From assembly GCF_039596395.1 (NCBI RefSeq), contig NZ_JBCNJT010000002.1:930001-994000 (forward strand): a stretch of 64,000 bases of DNA. Reading direction: 5' to 3'. How positions within the stretch are numbered: position 1 is the stretch's first letter; each line of letters starts with the position of its first letter. Shown piece by piece: positions 1-7,832 of this stretch. Source of the DNA: Fluviicola sp. (lineage in GTDB: Bacteria > Bacteroidota > Bacteroidia > Flavobacteriales_D > Crocinitomicaceae). Below the pieces are notes generated by a model. That model saw nothing but the letters and a program-made list of their open reading frames with translations, ran no database searches and was not told where the DNA came from. Made by a program: the position numbers and the translations under genes.

Positions 1-1
1 G

Positions 2-835
2 CAATCCTTTAGTACATATTTGACCGTAAAAGACCATTTTCTTTCCGGAGAAATCTTTAAGTTGGAGCTTTGTGGTTCGTGCAGTTTACTGTTTACAAAT
101 CCCCGGCCGAGCCTGGGACATATCGGTGATTATTATAAGTCGGAAGAGTATGTTTCACACAGTTCTACAAAGAAAGGATTCGTCAATAAAGTTTACGGCT
201 GGGTTCGATCCTATACCCTGAAGAAAAAGATTGCTCTGTTGAAACAACTAACAGATGGGAAACGTCTCTTGGATATCGGTGCTGGAACCGGCCATTTCCT
301 GGCTAAAGCAAAAGAATCCGGTTATACTGTTTTGGGGTTGGAACCGGATAAAGATGCAAGAAAGGTTGCTTTATCTGAAAATGGAATTGAACTGAAAGAC
401 CTGGGATTGCTGCATGAACTGAATGAGTCGTTTGATGTTGTTTCCATGTGGCATGTGTTGGAACATGTTTATAACCTGCAAACTGATTTAGAGAAAATCG
501 TTTCGTTGATAAACCAGAATGGTGTGTTAATTATTGCTGTTCCGAATTACACTTCTTTCGATGCACAGTATTACAAAGAGTATTGGGCGGCTTATGATGT
601 TCCACGACACTTGTATCATTTTTCTCCGAAGTCCATTATTCCCTTAGTTGAATCGAAAGGCTTGAAATTTGAAAAAATGCTTCCGATGAAATTCGATAGT
701 TATTATGTTTCGATGCTCAGTGAAAAATACAAGGGCGGTTCGATGCTGAAAGCGATGAGAATTGGATTTTTGTCGAATAAGAAAGCTAAAGAAGGTTTTT
801 CGAGCTCCCAGATCTATATTTTCCGTAAGAAATAG
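2..835 (+). CDS. Class I SAM-dependent methyltransferase, 5' end outside window
   Basis: The frame is open to the left edge, so the N-terminus is missing; the visible part is 277 codons ending in TAG. It begins with a Cys-containing stretch (CGSC) followed by LFTNPRP, seen in methyltransferases that carry a zinc-ribbon-like N-terminal segment. Then comes the SAM-binding motif I LDIGAGTGHFL, an acidic LEPD after the next strand, and WHVLEHV in the motif IV region. Relatives methylate sugars or lipids, often in surface polysaccharide synthesis; the substrate here is unknown. A TTG codon at 20 could be read as a start, but the frame continues upstream and the CGSC segment suggests a missing partner Cys pair. 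A strong terminator follows directly. Confidence 0.8.
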   Translation, partial: QSFSTYLTVKDHFLSGEIFKLELCGSCSLLFTNPRPSLGHIGDYYKSEEYVSHSSTKKGFVNKVYGWVRSYTLKKKIALLKQLTDGKRLLDIGAGTGHFLAKAKESGYTVLGLEPDKDARKVALSENGIELKDLGLLHELNESFDVVSMWHVLEHVYNLQTDLEKIVSLINQNGVLIIAVPNYTSFDAQYYKEYWAAYDVPRHLYHFSPKSIIPLVESKGLKFEKMLPMKFDSYYVSMLSEKYKGGSMLKAMRIGFLSNKKAKEGFSSSQIYIFRKK

Positions 836-842
836 TGTTTTT

Positions 843-865
843 AAGCCCTCTGAAGGGCTTTTTTT
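843..865 (+). terminator. Rho-independent terminator of the methyltransferase gene
   Basis: A 7-bp perfect stem (AAGCCCT / AGGGCTT) with a 4-nt loop is followed by a run of T, 7 nt after the stop codon. Confidence 0.9.
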
Positions 866-950
866 GTGTTTGGAAGGGAAAGACCTTGGTTGTCGGGAGA
901 TCTGGCAGGAAATCGAGTGAAATTCTTAACTTTTTTGAGCCATTTTTGGA

Positions 951-987
951 TAATACGGCACTTCGACTCCGCTCAGTGACCGTATTA
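951..987. repeat. Structured palindromic element in the intergenic region
   Basis: Outer arms TAATACGG (951-958) and CCGTATTA (980-987) are perfectly complementary. Inner arms CACT (959-962) and AGTG (975-978) extend the stem with one bulged A. The loop holds the phrase TCGACTCCGCTC. There is no T tract on either side, so it is a poor terminator. The core resembles short interspersed repeats I recall from Bacteroidota intergenic regions; this is recollection, not a search result. Confidence 0.55.
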
Positions 988-1095
988 AGAAAAGATTCAA
1001 ATTAGTGTAAAGTGTTCTTAAAATCATAGAATTTTTTGACCTGAAAATTTTGCAAGTTCATTGGATGGAAATCGAAATGACCTCAACCGCAAGAA

Positions 1096-3006
1096 TTAGT
1101 TATTCGGTTCAATCCAATCTCCGTTTTCCCGGATCAATTCTATCAACGCGTCTACCGCTTCCTCTTCGGATACATTTTTTCTTACAACTGTTTTTTCTTT
1201 ATAGAGATTGATCTTTCCCGGACCGGTTCCAACGTATCCGTAATCTGCATCGGCCATTTCTCCCGGACCATTTACAATGCAACCCATAATTCCTATTTTG
1301 ATTCCTTTCAAGTGCGATGTACGTTCCCGGATCTTCGCAGTGGTTTCCTGGAGATCAAACAGGGTTCTTCCACAAGACGGACAGGAAATGTATTCTGTTT
1401 TAGAGATTCGTGCGCGTGTGGCCTGAAGAATTCCAAAAGATAAGCTGTTCAGGTCGACAAGTGACCTCGGAGCCGTAATCCAAAGTCCGTCAGCAAATCC
1501 GTCGATGAAGTGAATTCCGGCATCGGAACTGGCGTATAACTGGAGCATTTCCAATTCTGCCAATTCGTAATTCAGTTTGAGAATAACCGGTATCTGGTTA
1601 TTTAATTTCGCTAATTCATGTTGAAATTTGCGGATAATTTGTGTTTTTTGCTTCTTTTTAGTTTCAACTACGTAAATAATTTTTGTTGTCGGAAGAGTTG
1701 AAACCTCAAATTCCGAGTCGAGATCCACCAACAAAAAGACAATCCCCGCCGGACGGTATTTCCGGTATTCCTCCAGAGTGCAAAGCGGATGAGCATCCGG
1801 CCTTTCGTGTTTTTTCCAGGTTTCGTAATTCTGTACCAAACGAAGCGTTCCCGGAAGTTCGAAATCAATGTTCTGATCTCCAAGGTATACATAGTCTGCG
1901 GCCTGGTCAAAAATGTTCCATTTGTCCAACTGCTCGGAATACCCATATCCAAACCCAAAAAAATTAGTTGAAACTATTTTTTCTTTTTTTGATAAGTCTG
2001 AAAAAACAATTGAAGTATTGCTTCCACCTATGTTTAATAAAGAATTGGTTATTCGTCTATTATGATGAAAATAATCGAAATTTATTTTTGACGAATAATT
2101 TAGTTTGTAATCCGGTTTTTCTTCAAATTTCTTCACCAGTTTTTGTGCTACGGGGATCTCGAATTCCGGATCTTCTGTGAGCGAAACACGAATCGTATCT
2201 CCCAATCCGTCTTCCAGCAAAGCGCCGATCCCGACCGCCGATTTGATCCGTCCGTCTTCACCGTCTCCCGCTTCTGTTACTCCAAGGTGCAAAGGATAAT
2301 TCATACCTTGCTCTTTCATAGTTTTCACCAGCAGACGATAAGCCTGAACCATGACCAGCGTATTGCTTGCTTTCATGGAAATGATGAGATCGTGGTAATC
2401 ATTCTTTCTGCAAATGTGAATGAATTCCATGGCTGATTGCACCATTCCTTCCGGCGTGTCGCCGTATCTGCTTAAAATGCGGTCTGAAAGCGAGCCGTGA
2501 TTGGTCCCGATCCGCATGGCTGTTCCGTGCTCTTTGCAAAGCAAAACAAGCGGTGTGAATTTCTCTTCGATGCGCACCAATTCGGCTTGGTAGCTTTCTT
2601 CGGTGTAATCGATTTCTTCGAATTTCTTTTTGTCGGCATAGTTGCCCGGGTTCACGCGGACCTTTTCAATGAGTTTAGCGGCGATTTCCGCAGCGTTTGG
2701 TGTAAAATGAATATCTGCTACAAGCGGAGTTTCGTAACCGCGTTTAACAAGCTCTTTTTTGATGATATCCAGGTTTTCTGCTTCCTTTTTGGAAGGCGCG
2801 GTCAATCGAACCAATTCGCAACCTGCATCAATCATGCGGATAGATTGTTCCACGGAACCTTCCGTATCCATCGTATCGGTAGTGGTCATGGATTGGATGC
2901 GGATTGGATTTTTACCTCCGATTGCAGTAATCCCGATCTTTACCTCACGAGTCTCAAAGCGTTCGCGATTGAATAAATCGTTGCAGAATTCTGTTCTATC
3001 AGACAT
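1096..3006 (-). CDS. ispG: 4-hydroxy-3-methylbut-2-en-1-yl diphosphate synthase, long form
   Basis: IspG (GcpE) converts methylerythritol cyclodiphosphate to HMBPP in the MEP isoprenoid pathway, using a [4Fe-4S] cluster. The 636-residue protein has the N-terminal TIM barrel (IGGKNPIRIQSMTTTDT near residue 30) and a C-terminal ferredoxin-reductase-like domain with cluster ligands C542, C545 and C576 and the fourth ligand E583 in GCIVNGPGE. It is much longer than the roughly 370-residue E. coli enzyme because of a middle insert (about residues 260-520), the form typical of Bacteroidota, Chlamydia and plants. It has its own -7 box 20 nt upstream, so it need not depend on the ArsR-like gene located 38 nt upstream. 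Confidence 0.97.
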   Translation of the reverse strand: MSDRTEFCNDLFNRERFETREVKIGITAIGGKNPIRIQSMTTTDTMDTEGSVEQSIRMIDAGCELVRLTAPSKKEAENLDIIKKELVKRGYETPLVADIHFTPNAAEIAAKLIEKVRVNPGNYADKKKFEEIDYTEESYQAELVRIEEKFTPLVLLCKEHGTAMRIGTNHGSLSDRILSRYGDTPEGMVQSAMEFIHICRKNDYHDLIISMKASNTLVMVQAYRLLVKTMKEQGMNYPLHLGVTEAGDGEDGRIKSAVGIGALLEDGLGDTIRVSLTEDPEFEIPVAQKLVKKFEEKPDYKLNYSSKINFDYFHHNRRITNSLLNIGGSNTSIVFSDLSKKEKIVSTNFFGFGYGYSEQLDKWNIFDQAADYVYLGDQNIDFELPGTLRLVQNYETWKKHERPDAHPLCTLEEYRKYRPAGIVFLLVDLDSEFEVSTLPTTKIIYVVETKKKQKTQIIRKFQHELAKLNNQIPVILKLNYELAELEMLQLYASSDAGIHFIDGFADGLWITAPRSLVDLNSLSFGILQATRARISKTEYISCPSCGRTLFDLQETTAKIRERTSHLKGIKIGIMGCIVNGPGEMADADYGYVGTGPGKINLYKEKTVVRKNVSEEEAVDALIELIRENGDWIEPNN

Positions 3007-3025
3007 TAAAGCATTTTTACAGAAG

Positions 3026-3033
3026 CAAAGGTA
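3026..3033 (-). promoter_or_regulatory. Candidate -7 box (TACCTTTG) for ispG
   Basis: The minus strand reads TACCTTTG, an exact match to the Bacteroidota -7 consensus TAnnTTTG, 19 nt from the ispG ATG. No good -33 TTTG is visible at the usual spacing. Confidence 0.5.
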
Positions 3034-3044
3034 CGGAATGAATT

Positions 3045-3347
3045 TTACTGATGAATCTCTTGCACAAGCATTTCGATGAGATGTGCGGCTTCTTTCTTTA
3101 AATAATAGTTGCCTTCAAAATCCCTGTAGTCGGAATAAACCAGATCGGCATGTATCAATTCTTTAATATGTTTTGAAATAGTTGATTTGTTGAGTGTTGT
3201 AATTCCCTGAAAAGTGTCATTGGTTGCAATTCTGTTTTCGAAAAGATATTTTAAAATCGTAATTCTTGCTGGATGCCCTAAGGCCTTTGCAATTTGGGCT
3301 AATTGCAGAGTTTGGTTTGAATAAGGATAGATTTTAGTTGTTCCCAT
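3045..3347 (-). CDS. ArsR-like winged-helix transcriptional regulator
   Basis: A 100-residue single-domain winged helix. Residues 18-37 resemble the ArsR opening (IAKALGHPARITILKYL), the recognition helix is STISKHIKEL (55-64), and the wing is around SDYRDFEGNYYLKKE. It contains no cysteine, which rules out a classical thiolate metal site, so the inducer is unknown. The region just upstream holds three palindromes (3364-3374, 3411-3428, 3447-3464) that are candidate operators for autoregulation. It lies 38 nt upstream of ispG in the same direction, but ispG has its own promoter-like box, so co-regulation is only possible. Confidence 0.88.
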   Translation of the reverse strand: MGTTKIYPYSNQTLQLAQIAKALGHPARITILKYLFENRIATNDTFQGITTLNKSTISKHIKELIHADLVYSDYRDFEGNYYLKKEAAHLIEMLVQEIHQ

Positions 3348-3363
3348 AATTTATCGTTTCTTA

Positions 3364-3464
3364 CTTAATTTAAGAAAAAAGTTGATTCGAAACAAAATTT
3401 CCTCGCCTCGGTTTGCCATTTGGCAAACAGGCAAATTGGCATCTTGGCAAATTCGCGAATTTGC
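3364..3464. promoter_or_regulatory. Palindrome cluster upstream of the ArsR-like gene, candidate operators
   Basis: Three perfect inverted repeats: CTTAATTTAAG (3364-3374), an 18-bp GTTTGCCA-TT-TGGCAAAC (3411-3428), and an 18-bp GCAAATTCG/CGAATTTGC (3447-3464). The two 18-bp palindromes are 36 bp apart centre to centre and share the half-motif GGCAAAY; another GCAAATTGGC lies between them. They sit 17-117 nt upstream of the regulator start, where operators would be expected. They also lie after the stop at 3521, but there is no T tract to suggest a terminator. Confidence 0.5.
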
Positions 3465-3520
3465 GTAGCTGTGTGAATTTTACGAGGGAATGATTGAGTT
3501 TTTTGATTTAAGAGAAGACA

Positions 3521-3919
3521 CTATCGAATGATTTTCCAGATCCCTTTAAACTGCACTTCCTCCCTTCCGGGTTGCAACTCGGCCATTCCAAATACCGAAA
3601 GGAACAAATTATTGCAGCCTTTGCAGGAAATAAGTTCATAGCGGGCATCCATGTTCCAGAGAATGTACTTTCTCAGATTCGAATGCACACTACTCGTTTC
3701 GTCTTTGATATTCACGATTCGTTTTTCAACCAATTCATCAATCAGCTGCGGACCATACACATCTGCAAGCCCTTCTACCAATTTCCCCGATTGATAAATC
3801 CGAATGGGTAATCGAATATCCGAACCGCAATCCGGACAGGTACATGAAATAATTCCGCCATTCAGGAAGTAATCAAAAGAAAACGTGGCGTATCCGGCTA
3901 GATTCTGGTTTGAAAGCAT
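3521..3919 (-). CDS. Hypothetical protein with two Cys pairs (possible zinc ribbon)
   Basis: 132 residues, family not recognised. A first knuckle CTCPDCG (C26, C28, C31) and a second CKGC (C99, C102) could form a zinc site across a 67-residue middle that carries charged helical sequence (IDELVEKRIVNIKDE). There is no signal peptide or membrane segment, so it is probably cytoplasmic. It follows the lipoprotein gene by only 4 nt, so the two are likely cotranscribed. Metal binding is inference from cysteine spacing only. Confidence 0.75.
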   Translation of the reverse strand: MLSNQNLAGYATFSFDYFLNGGIISCTCPDCGSDIRLPIRIYQSGKLVEGLADVYGPQLIDELVEKRIVNIKDETSSVHSNLRKYILWNMDARYELISCKGCNNLFLSVFGMAELQPGREEVQFKGIWKIIR

Positions 3920-3923
3920 GAAA

Positions 3924-4349
3924 TTACTTGTCTCCGATTAAATGATAACTATAGCTTTCACCTAGCGGGCCGGGCTGACAAGTGTCGTCAGTGTATGCGA
4001 ACTCGAAGTGATGATCATTTGTAAAACTGCCGATCTCAACAGAATCGCAGAAGAGTATTTTTCCCGTTTCCGTAACTTTAAACTCCTGGTAAGTGCTGTC
4101 GCGCCATAAGAACTTAAGTGTATTCGACGTGCTTCCAAGCATTACCTGGCCGGTATACGTAAAGGTTGTATCTTCAGTGATGCCACTCATTTGCCAATAG
4201 GTGGAATGCCACAAAATGGAATAATTGCCCGTATATTTTTCCCGGTAATCTACTGTTGGTGATTCAATTGTGGGTTCTACCTTTTTCTTGGAACAATTAA
4301 CTGCAAAAAGGGCCGCGAATGAAAGAATGATGATGGATGATCGGTGCAT
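3924..4349 (-). CDS. Small lipoprotein, unknown function
   Basis: 141 residues beginning with a signal peptide whose hydrophobic core (IIILSFAALFAV) runs into NC-SKKK, giving a lipidated cysteine at C19. The mature part is small and mostly predicted beta, with many aromatic and Thr residues and a C-terminal CQPGPLGESYSYHL, a lipocalin-like or beta-barrel-like look that is not diagnostic. It is the first gene of a pair with the Cys-pair protein (4-nt gap). Lipidation is well supported; the function is unknown. Confidence 0.8.
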   Translation of the reverse strand: MHRSSIIILSFAALFAVNCSKKKVEPTIESPTVDYREKYTGNYSILWHSTYWQMSGITEDTTFTYTGQVMLGSTSNTLKFLWRDSTYQEFKVTETGKILFCDSVEIGSFTNDHHFEFAYTDDTCQPGPLGESYSYHLIGDK

Positions 4350-4401
4350 AAGATTGAATATTTATACCCGAAAGCTAAAAAATTAATGACAATTAAAAAA
4401 A

Positions 4402-5307
4402 TCAAACGCTTGTTTTTTTGGTGTAATGCACATTTCCGCAGCAGTGTTTGAATTTTTTACCGCTGTTACAGAAGCACGGATCATTTCTTCCAATGACTTT
4501 TGCTCTCCTGGAAAGGTTCCGGTCGGACATGTGTTGATTGAAAATTTTCTCCAGCAAGGCATAAAGTTCCGGGTGTTTTTCTTCCAGTAATTTCGGGCGT
4601 TCGAAGAAATACTCACTGATCACGGAAAAGAACTCCGCACGATTGGTTCCGCCATAAGGATTAATGTCCGACTTTCCGGCGTATATCCGCTCGATTTCTT
4701 TGTTCATCAAGTTGATCCAGGGAAGTGCATATTGTTTGTTCATCAACACTTTCGGAAGTCCGTCAACTTCACCGTCTGTTTTGTCAATCAGGTGCACGAA
4801 TTCATGAATGGCGGTATTCTGTTTGTCCGATTCGTTTTTAAATCCCAGTCTCAGCGCTTCTTTCGAAAGGATCATAATGCCTTCCATGCTTTGATTGCCG
4901 ACCATTCCCAGGATACGCCGCTCGGATTCTCCTTCAAATTCATAATTTTCATTGAACATGGCCGGATAGAGCAGGACTTCCCGGATATTCGTGTATTTCC
5001 AGGAATCGAAGCCGAAAATCGGGATCACTGCGCTGGAAGCAACCAGTAACTTATCCTTTAAACTCACATCTGTTTTGATCCCGGTAATCCGGCAATTGAG
5101 CAAAAATTCCTGCACTTTGAATTCAAAACGGGTTTTTTCTTCAGCGTCCAAAGAGTTGTAAAATGCGACTTCCTGTACCAGGATTTCTCTCCACTGCAGC
5201 GGGAATGTTTCACGTGGGACTTTCCACTTTGGATTTGCAGCTTTGTTGTAGGAAACCCATCCGAATCCGACGAGCAGGATAATGAAGATGAAAGCAATAA
5301 TGACCAT
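4402..5307 (-). CDS. MtfA-type zinc peptidase (M90) with C-terminal SEC-C motif
   Basis: 301 residues. An N-terminal membrane anchor (about 2-18) precedes an M90/MtfA metallopeptidase domain whose zinc motif is H168-E169-F-V-H172 in AIHEFVHLIDKTDG. The C-terminal 20 or so residues form a SEC-C zinc-binding motif (NDPCFCNSGKKFKHCCG), known from SecA and other proteins as a small metal-binding module. E. coli MtfA (about 265 residues) binds the Mlc repressor and has peptidase activity, but lacks this tail. The N-terminal anchor and SEC-C tail suggest a membrane-bound enzyme with an extra docking or metal module; partner unknown. It diverges from the MmcQ/YjbR gene 63 nt away. Confidence 0.9.
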   Translation of the reverse strand: MVIIAFIFIILLVGFGWVSYNKAANPKWKVPRETFPLQWREILVQEVAFYNSLDAEEKTRFEFKVQEFLLNCRITGIKTDVSLKDKLLVASSAVIPIFGFDSWKYTNIREVLLYPAMFNENYEFEGESERRILGMVGNQSMEGIMILSKEALRLGFKNESDKQNTAIHEFVHLIDKTDGEVDGLPKVLMNKQYALPWINLMNKEIERIYAGKSDINPYGGTNRAEFFSVISEYFFERPKLLEEKHPELYALLEKIFNQHMSDRNLSRRAKVIGRNDPCFCNSGKKFKHCCGNVHYTKKTSV

Positions 5308-5370
5308 ATCAGAATAATAAAATTAATTCAGAACTATCTCTAAAAGTATCAATTTTACTACCTTTCCACC

Positions 5371-5724
5371 ATGCATTTCGACGAATTGATCCATTTTTGT
5401 TTTCAGCTTCCCGGAGCTACGGAAACATTTCCCTTTGATAAACGCACACTGGTAATCAAGGTACAAAACAAGATGTTTGCTTTGGTAGATGTGGAAGATC
5501 CTACGGGAATTAATTTAAAATGTGATCCGGAAAAAGCCATTGAACTGCGTGAGCGTTACGACGGGATTCAACCGGGTTACCACATGAGCAAAAAACATTG
5601 GAATACCGTTTCACTCGAAGGATTGGTGGATGACTCGCTCATAAAAGAACTGATCGTACATTCTTACGATTTAGTGGTTTCGTCGTTGCCGAAAAAATTA
5701 CAGGATGAGCTTAAGAATAGATAA
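5371..5724 (+). CDS. MmcQ/YjbR family protein
   Basis: 117 residues covering the whole MmcQ/YjbR fold, with the conserved TFPFDKRTLVIKVQNKMFALV stretch split by turns and HMSKKHWNTVSL near the middle. The family has a CyaY-like fold and is often annotated as DNA-binding, though its role is poorly defined. It is the first gene of a rightward group; its stop overlaps the S4-protein start by 20 nt, so the two are translationally linked. A near match to the -7 box (TACCTTTC, 5359-5366) ends only 4 nt before the ATG, implying a very short leader. Confidence 0.92.
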   Translation: MHFDELIHFCFQLPGATETFPFDKRTLVIKVQNKMFALVDVEDPTGINLKCDPEKAIELRERYDGIQPGYHMSKKHWNTVSLEGLVDDSLIKELIVHSYDLVVSSLPKKLQDELKNR

Positions 5725-6100
5725 ATACGTGTGGTTTGTGCGCCTTGCAAAAACCCGGACATTGGCCACAGAACTCGTTCAGCGGAACAAGATCAAGTTG
5801 AACGATATGCCCGTGAAACCTTCAAAGGAAGTAAAGATCGGTGATACGGTTTCCATTATCAAAAACAACGCAACTTTCAGCTACAAGATCAAAGATTTAC
5901 TGGATCGGAGAGTGGGAGCGAAACTCGTTGCGGATTACCTGATCGATATTACGGATCCGCTGGAACTGGAAAAATTCAAAACATACCAGGCGGCACAAAG
6001 TGTTTACCGGGAGTATGGAACAGGCCGTCCGTCGCGTAAAGACCGCGATAACCTGGATTCATTTTTCGAATGGCTGGAAGAGGATGATGACGAAGATTAA
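5705..6100 (+). CDS. S4-domain RNA-binding protein, Hsp15-like
   Basis: 131 residues with an N-terminal S4 domain (about 3-60): LRIDKYVWFVRLAKTRTLA followed by VQRNKIKLNDMPVKPSKEVKIGD in shorter blocks, the alpha-L RNA-binding motif. The C-terminus is very acidic (EWLEEDDDED). E. coli Hsp15 (HslR) binds 50S subunits with stalled nascent chains and helps recycle them; this protein has the same size and layout, so a ribosome-recycling role is likely but inferred. It overlaps the MmcQ/YjbR gene by 20 nt and is followed 29 nt later by the carbamoyltransferase. Confidence 0.9.
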   Translation: MSLRIDKYVWFVRLAKTRTLATELVQRNKIKLNDMPVKPSKEVKIGDTVSIIKNNATFSYKIKDLLDRRVGAKLVADYLIDITDPLELEKFKTYQAAQSVYREYGTGRPSRKDRDNLDSFFEWLEEDDDED

Positions 6101-6129
6101 AATTCACTAACTACCGTAAACCGCTATTC

Positions 6130-7830
6130 ATGTCAAAACCCATTTACGTCCTGGGAACAGGACTTTCGCACAATGGTTCTGCAGTGTTGTTGAAAGACGG
6201 CGTTATTTGTGTGGCCATTGAAAAAGAACGCATTACCCGCATCAAGCACGATGGCGGAAACGATTCGGATGCTATTCAGTATTGCCTGGATGCGGAAGGA
6301 ATTTCACTCGAAGATGTGAAACTGGTTGTTCAAACGGCCAATTTCGAAATTCCGGACCGGGAAAGGTTTCACGGAAAAAGAGTGTTTGCCGGAAATGAAA
6401 AACCCGAATTGGTAAGTATTTCACATCATTTGGCACATGCTTACAGCGCGGCTGGGACGTGTGAGTTTGATGCATGCGTTGTCATGGTGATTGATGGTTG
6501 CGGAAGTCCTTATCAACAGTGCATGGATGTTTCACAGGGAACGCTGTTTCCGGCGAATATTTCCAGACTTTCCGGAACAGGAATGTGGTGCGAAAAAGAC
6601 AGTTTTTACCTATTCGACGGGCAAAAAATGACCCCGCTTTTAAAAGATTTCAGCCCGGTTGAAACTCCGGCTCAGGACCAATTGAAACTTCCGGTAACTT
6701 CCCATTCCATCGGTGGATTTTATGCTGCGATCAGTCACTATGTCTTCGGAAATATGGACGATGTGGGGAAATTGATGGGGCTTGCTCCCTATGGGAAAGC
6801 AGGCCTGATTGGGCAGGAAGCTTTTGATTTCAAGGACGGATCTTTGCTGGTGCGGAACGAATGGCGGGAAGTGCTGAACATGCCTTCAAGCGGGTATGCT
6901 TTTTTCAGAGAACATTTTCAATACTATGCCGATGTGGCTTTTTGGGCACAGCAGGAAGTGGAAAAAGCCGTTTTTTGGTGTTTTAAAGACCGTTTAACGC
7001 GGTTTCCGCATAAAAATGTGTGTTATAGCGGCGGTGTTGCTTTAAATGCCGTAGCGAACGCTAAATTGTTAAACGAGCAAGTCGTCGGTAATTTCTATAT
7101 CGAACCGGCTGCCGGAGATAACGGTCTGGCTCTGGGTTGCGCATATTACGGCTGGTTGGAAGTATTGAAAAAACAAAAGGTAAAACACAACGCAAGCACC
7201 TGTTTCGGGAAAAGCTATGCGAAAGAGGAAATACAAAAAGCGCTGGAAGTTTTACCGGAGAATTATATCCTTCAGGAATTGCAACCGGAGGACTTGGTGC
7301 AACTTACGGCAAAGAAACTGGCGGTTGGAAAAACAATTGGCTGGTTCCAGAATCAGTGTGAGTTCGGGCCGAGAGCGTTGGGACATCGCAGTATTTTGGG
7401 GCATCCCGGAATAGAAGGATTGGGAGACCATATCAATGCCAATATCAAGTTCCGGGAAGATTTTCGGCCTTTTGCGCCGGCTGTGCTTTCCGGATTTGCG
7501 GAGACTTATTTCCGTTCCGGAAGAAAAAGCCCGTACATGATTTTGGTGGATCACACCAAACCCGAATACCTCGAAGTTTTGCGAAATGTTACGCATGTAA
7601 ACGGAACGGCGCGTGTTCAAACTGTCGAGAAGGACTGGAATCCCTTGTTTTACCAATTGATTGAAGCCTTTCAGGAAGAAAGCGGAATAGGAGTGTTGCT
7701 CAATACCAGCTTCAACAAAAAGGGAATGCCCATTGTGGAAACACCGGAACAAGCGCTCAATTTGTTCCTAGAATCCGCTTTGGATGTATTGGTGCTGAAT
7801 CACTTCCTGGTAGAAAAGCCCGACCGGTAA
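6130..7830 (+). CDS. NodU/CmcH-family carbamoyltransferase
   Basis: 566 residues. The N-terminal Kae1-like domain has LGTGLSHNGSAVLL, the metal-binding HHLAHA (H99, H100, H103) and VIDGCGS; the middle has YSGGVALNAVANAKL; and the C-terminal domain has FGPRALGHRSILG, characteristic of NodU, CmcH and TobZ. The family moves a carbamoyl group from carbamoyl phosphate, via carbamoyl-AMP, onto hydroxyls of nodulation factors, antibiotics or sugars. No biosynthetic cluster surrounds it, so the acceptor is unknown; a surface glycan is a guess. It ends 2 nt from the convergent DUF2207 gene. Confidence 0.93.
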   Translation: MSKPIYVLGTGLSHNGSAVLLKDGVICVAIEKERITRIKHDGGNDSDAIQYCLDAEGISLEDVKLVVQTANFEIPDRERFHGKRVFAGNEKPELVSISHHLAHAYSAAGTCEFDACVVMVIDGCGSPYQQCMDVSQGTLFPANISRLSGTGMWCEKDSFYLFDGQKMTPLLKDFSPVETPAQDQLKLPVTSHSIGGFYAAISHYVFGNMDDVGKLMGLAPYGKAGLIGQEAFDFKDGSLLVRNEWREVLNMPSSGYAFFREHFQYYADVAFWAQQEVEKAVFWCFKDRLTRFPHKNVCYSGGVALNAVANAKLLNEQVVGNFYIEPAAGDNGLALGCAYYGWLEVLKKQKVKHNASTCFGKSYAKEEIQKALEVLPENYILQELQPEDLVQLTAKKLAVGKTIGWFQNQCEFGPRALGHRSILGHPGIEGLGDHINANIKFREDFRPFAPAVLSGFAETYFRSGRKSPYMILVDHTKPEYLEVLRNVTHVNGTARVQTVEKDWNPLFYQLIEAFQEESGIGVLLNTSFNKKGMPIVETPEQALNLFLESALDVLVLNHFLVEKPDR

Positions 7831-7832
7831 AA

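Noticed and set aside
2497-2976. 159-codon open frame on the plus strand inside ispG
   Set aside because: Exactly antisense to conserved ispG catalytic domain; composition is a by-product of ispG codon use.
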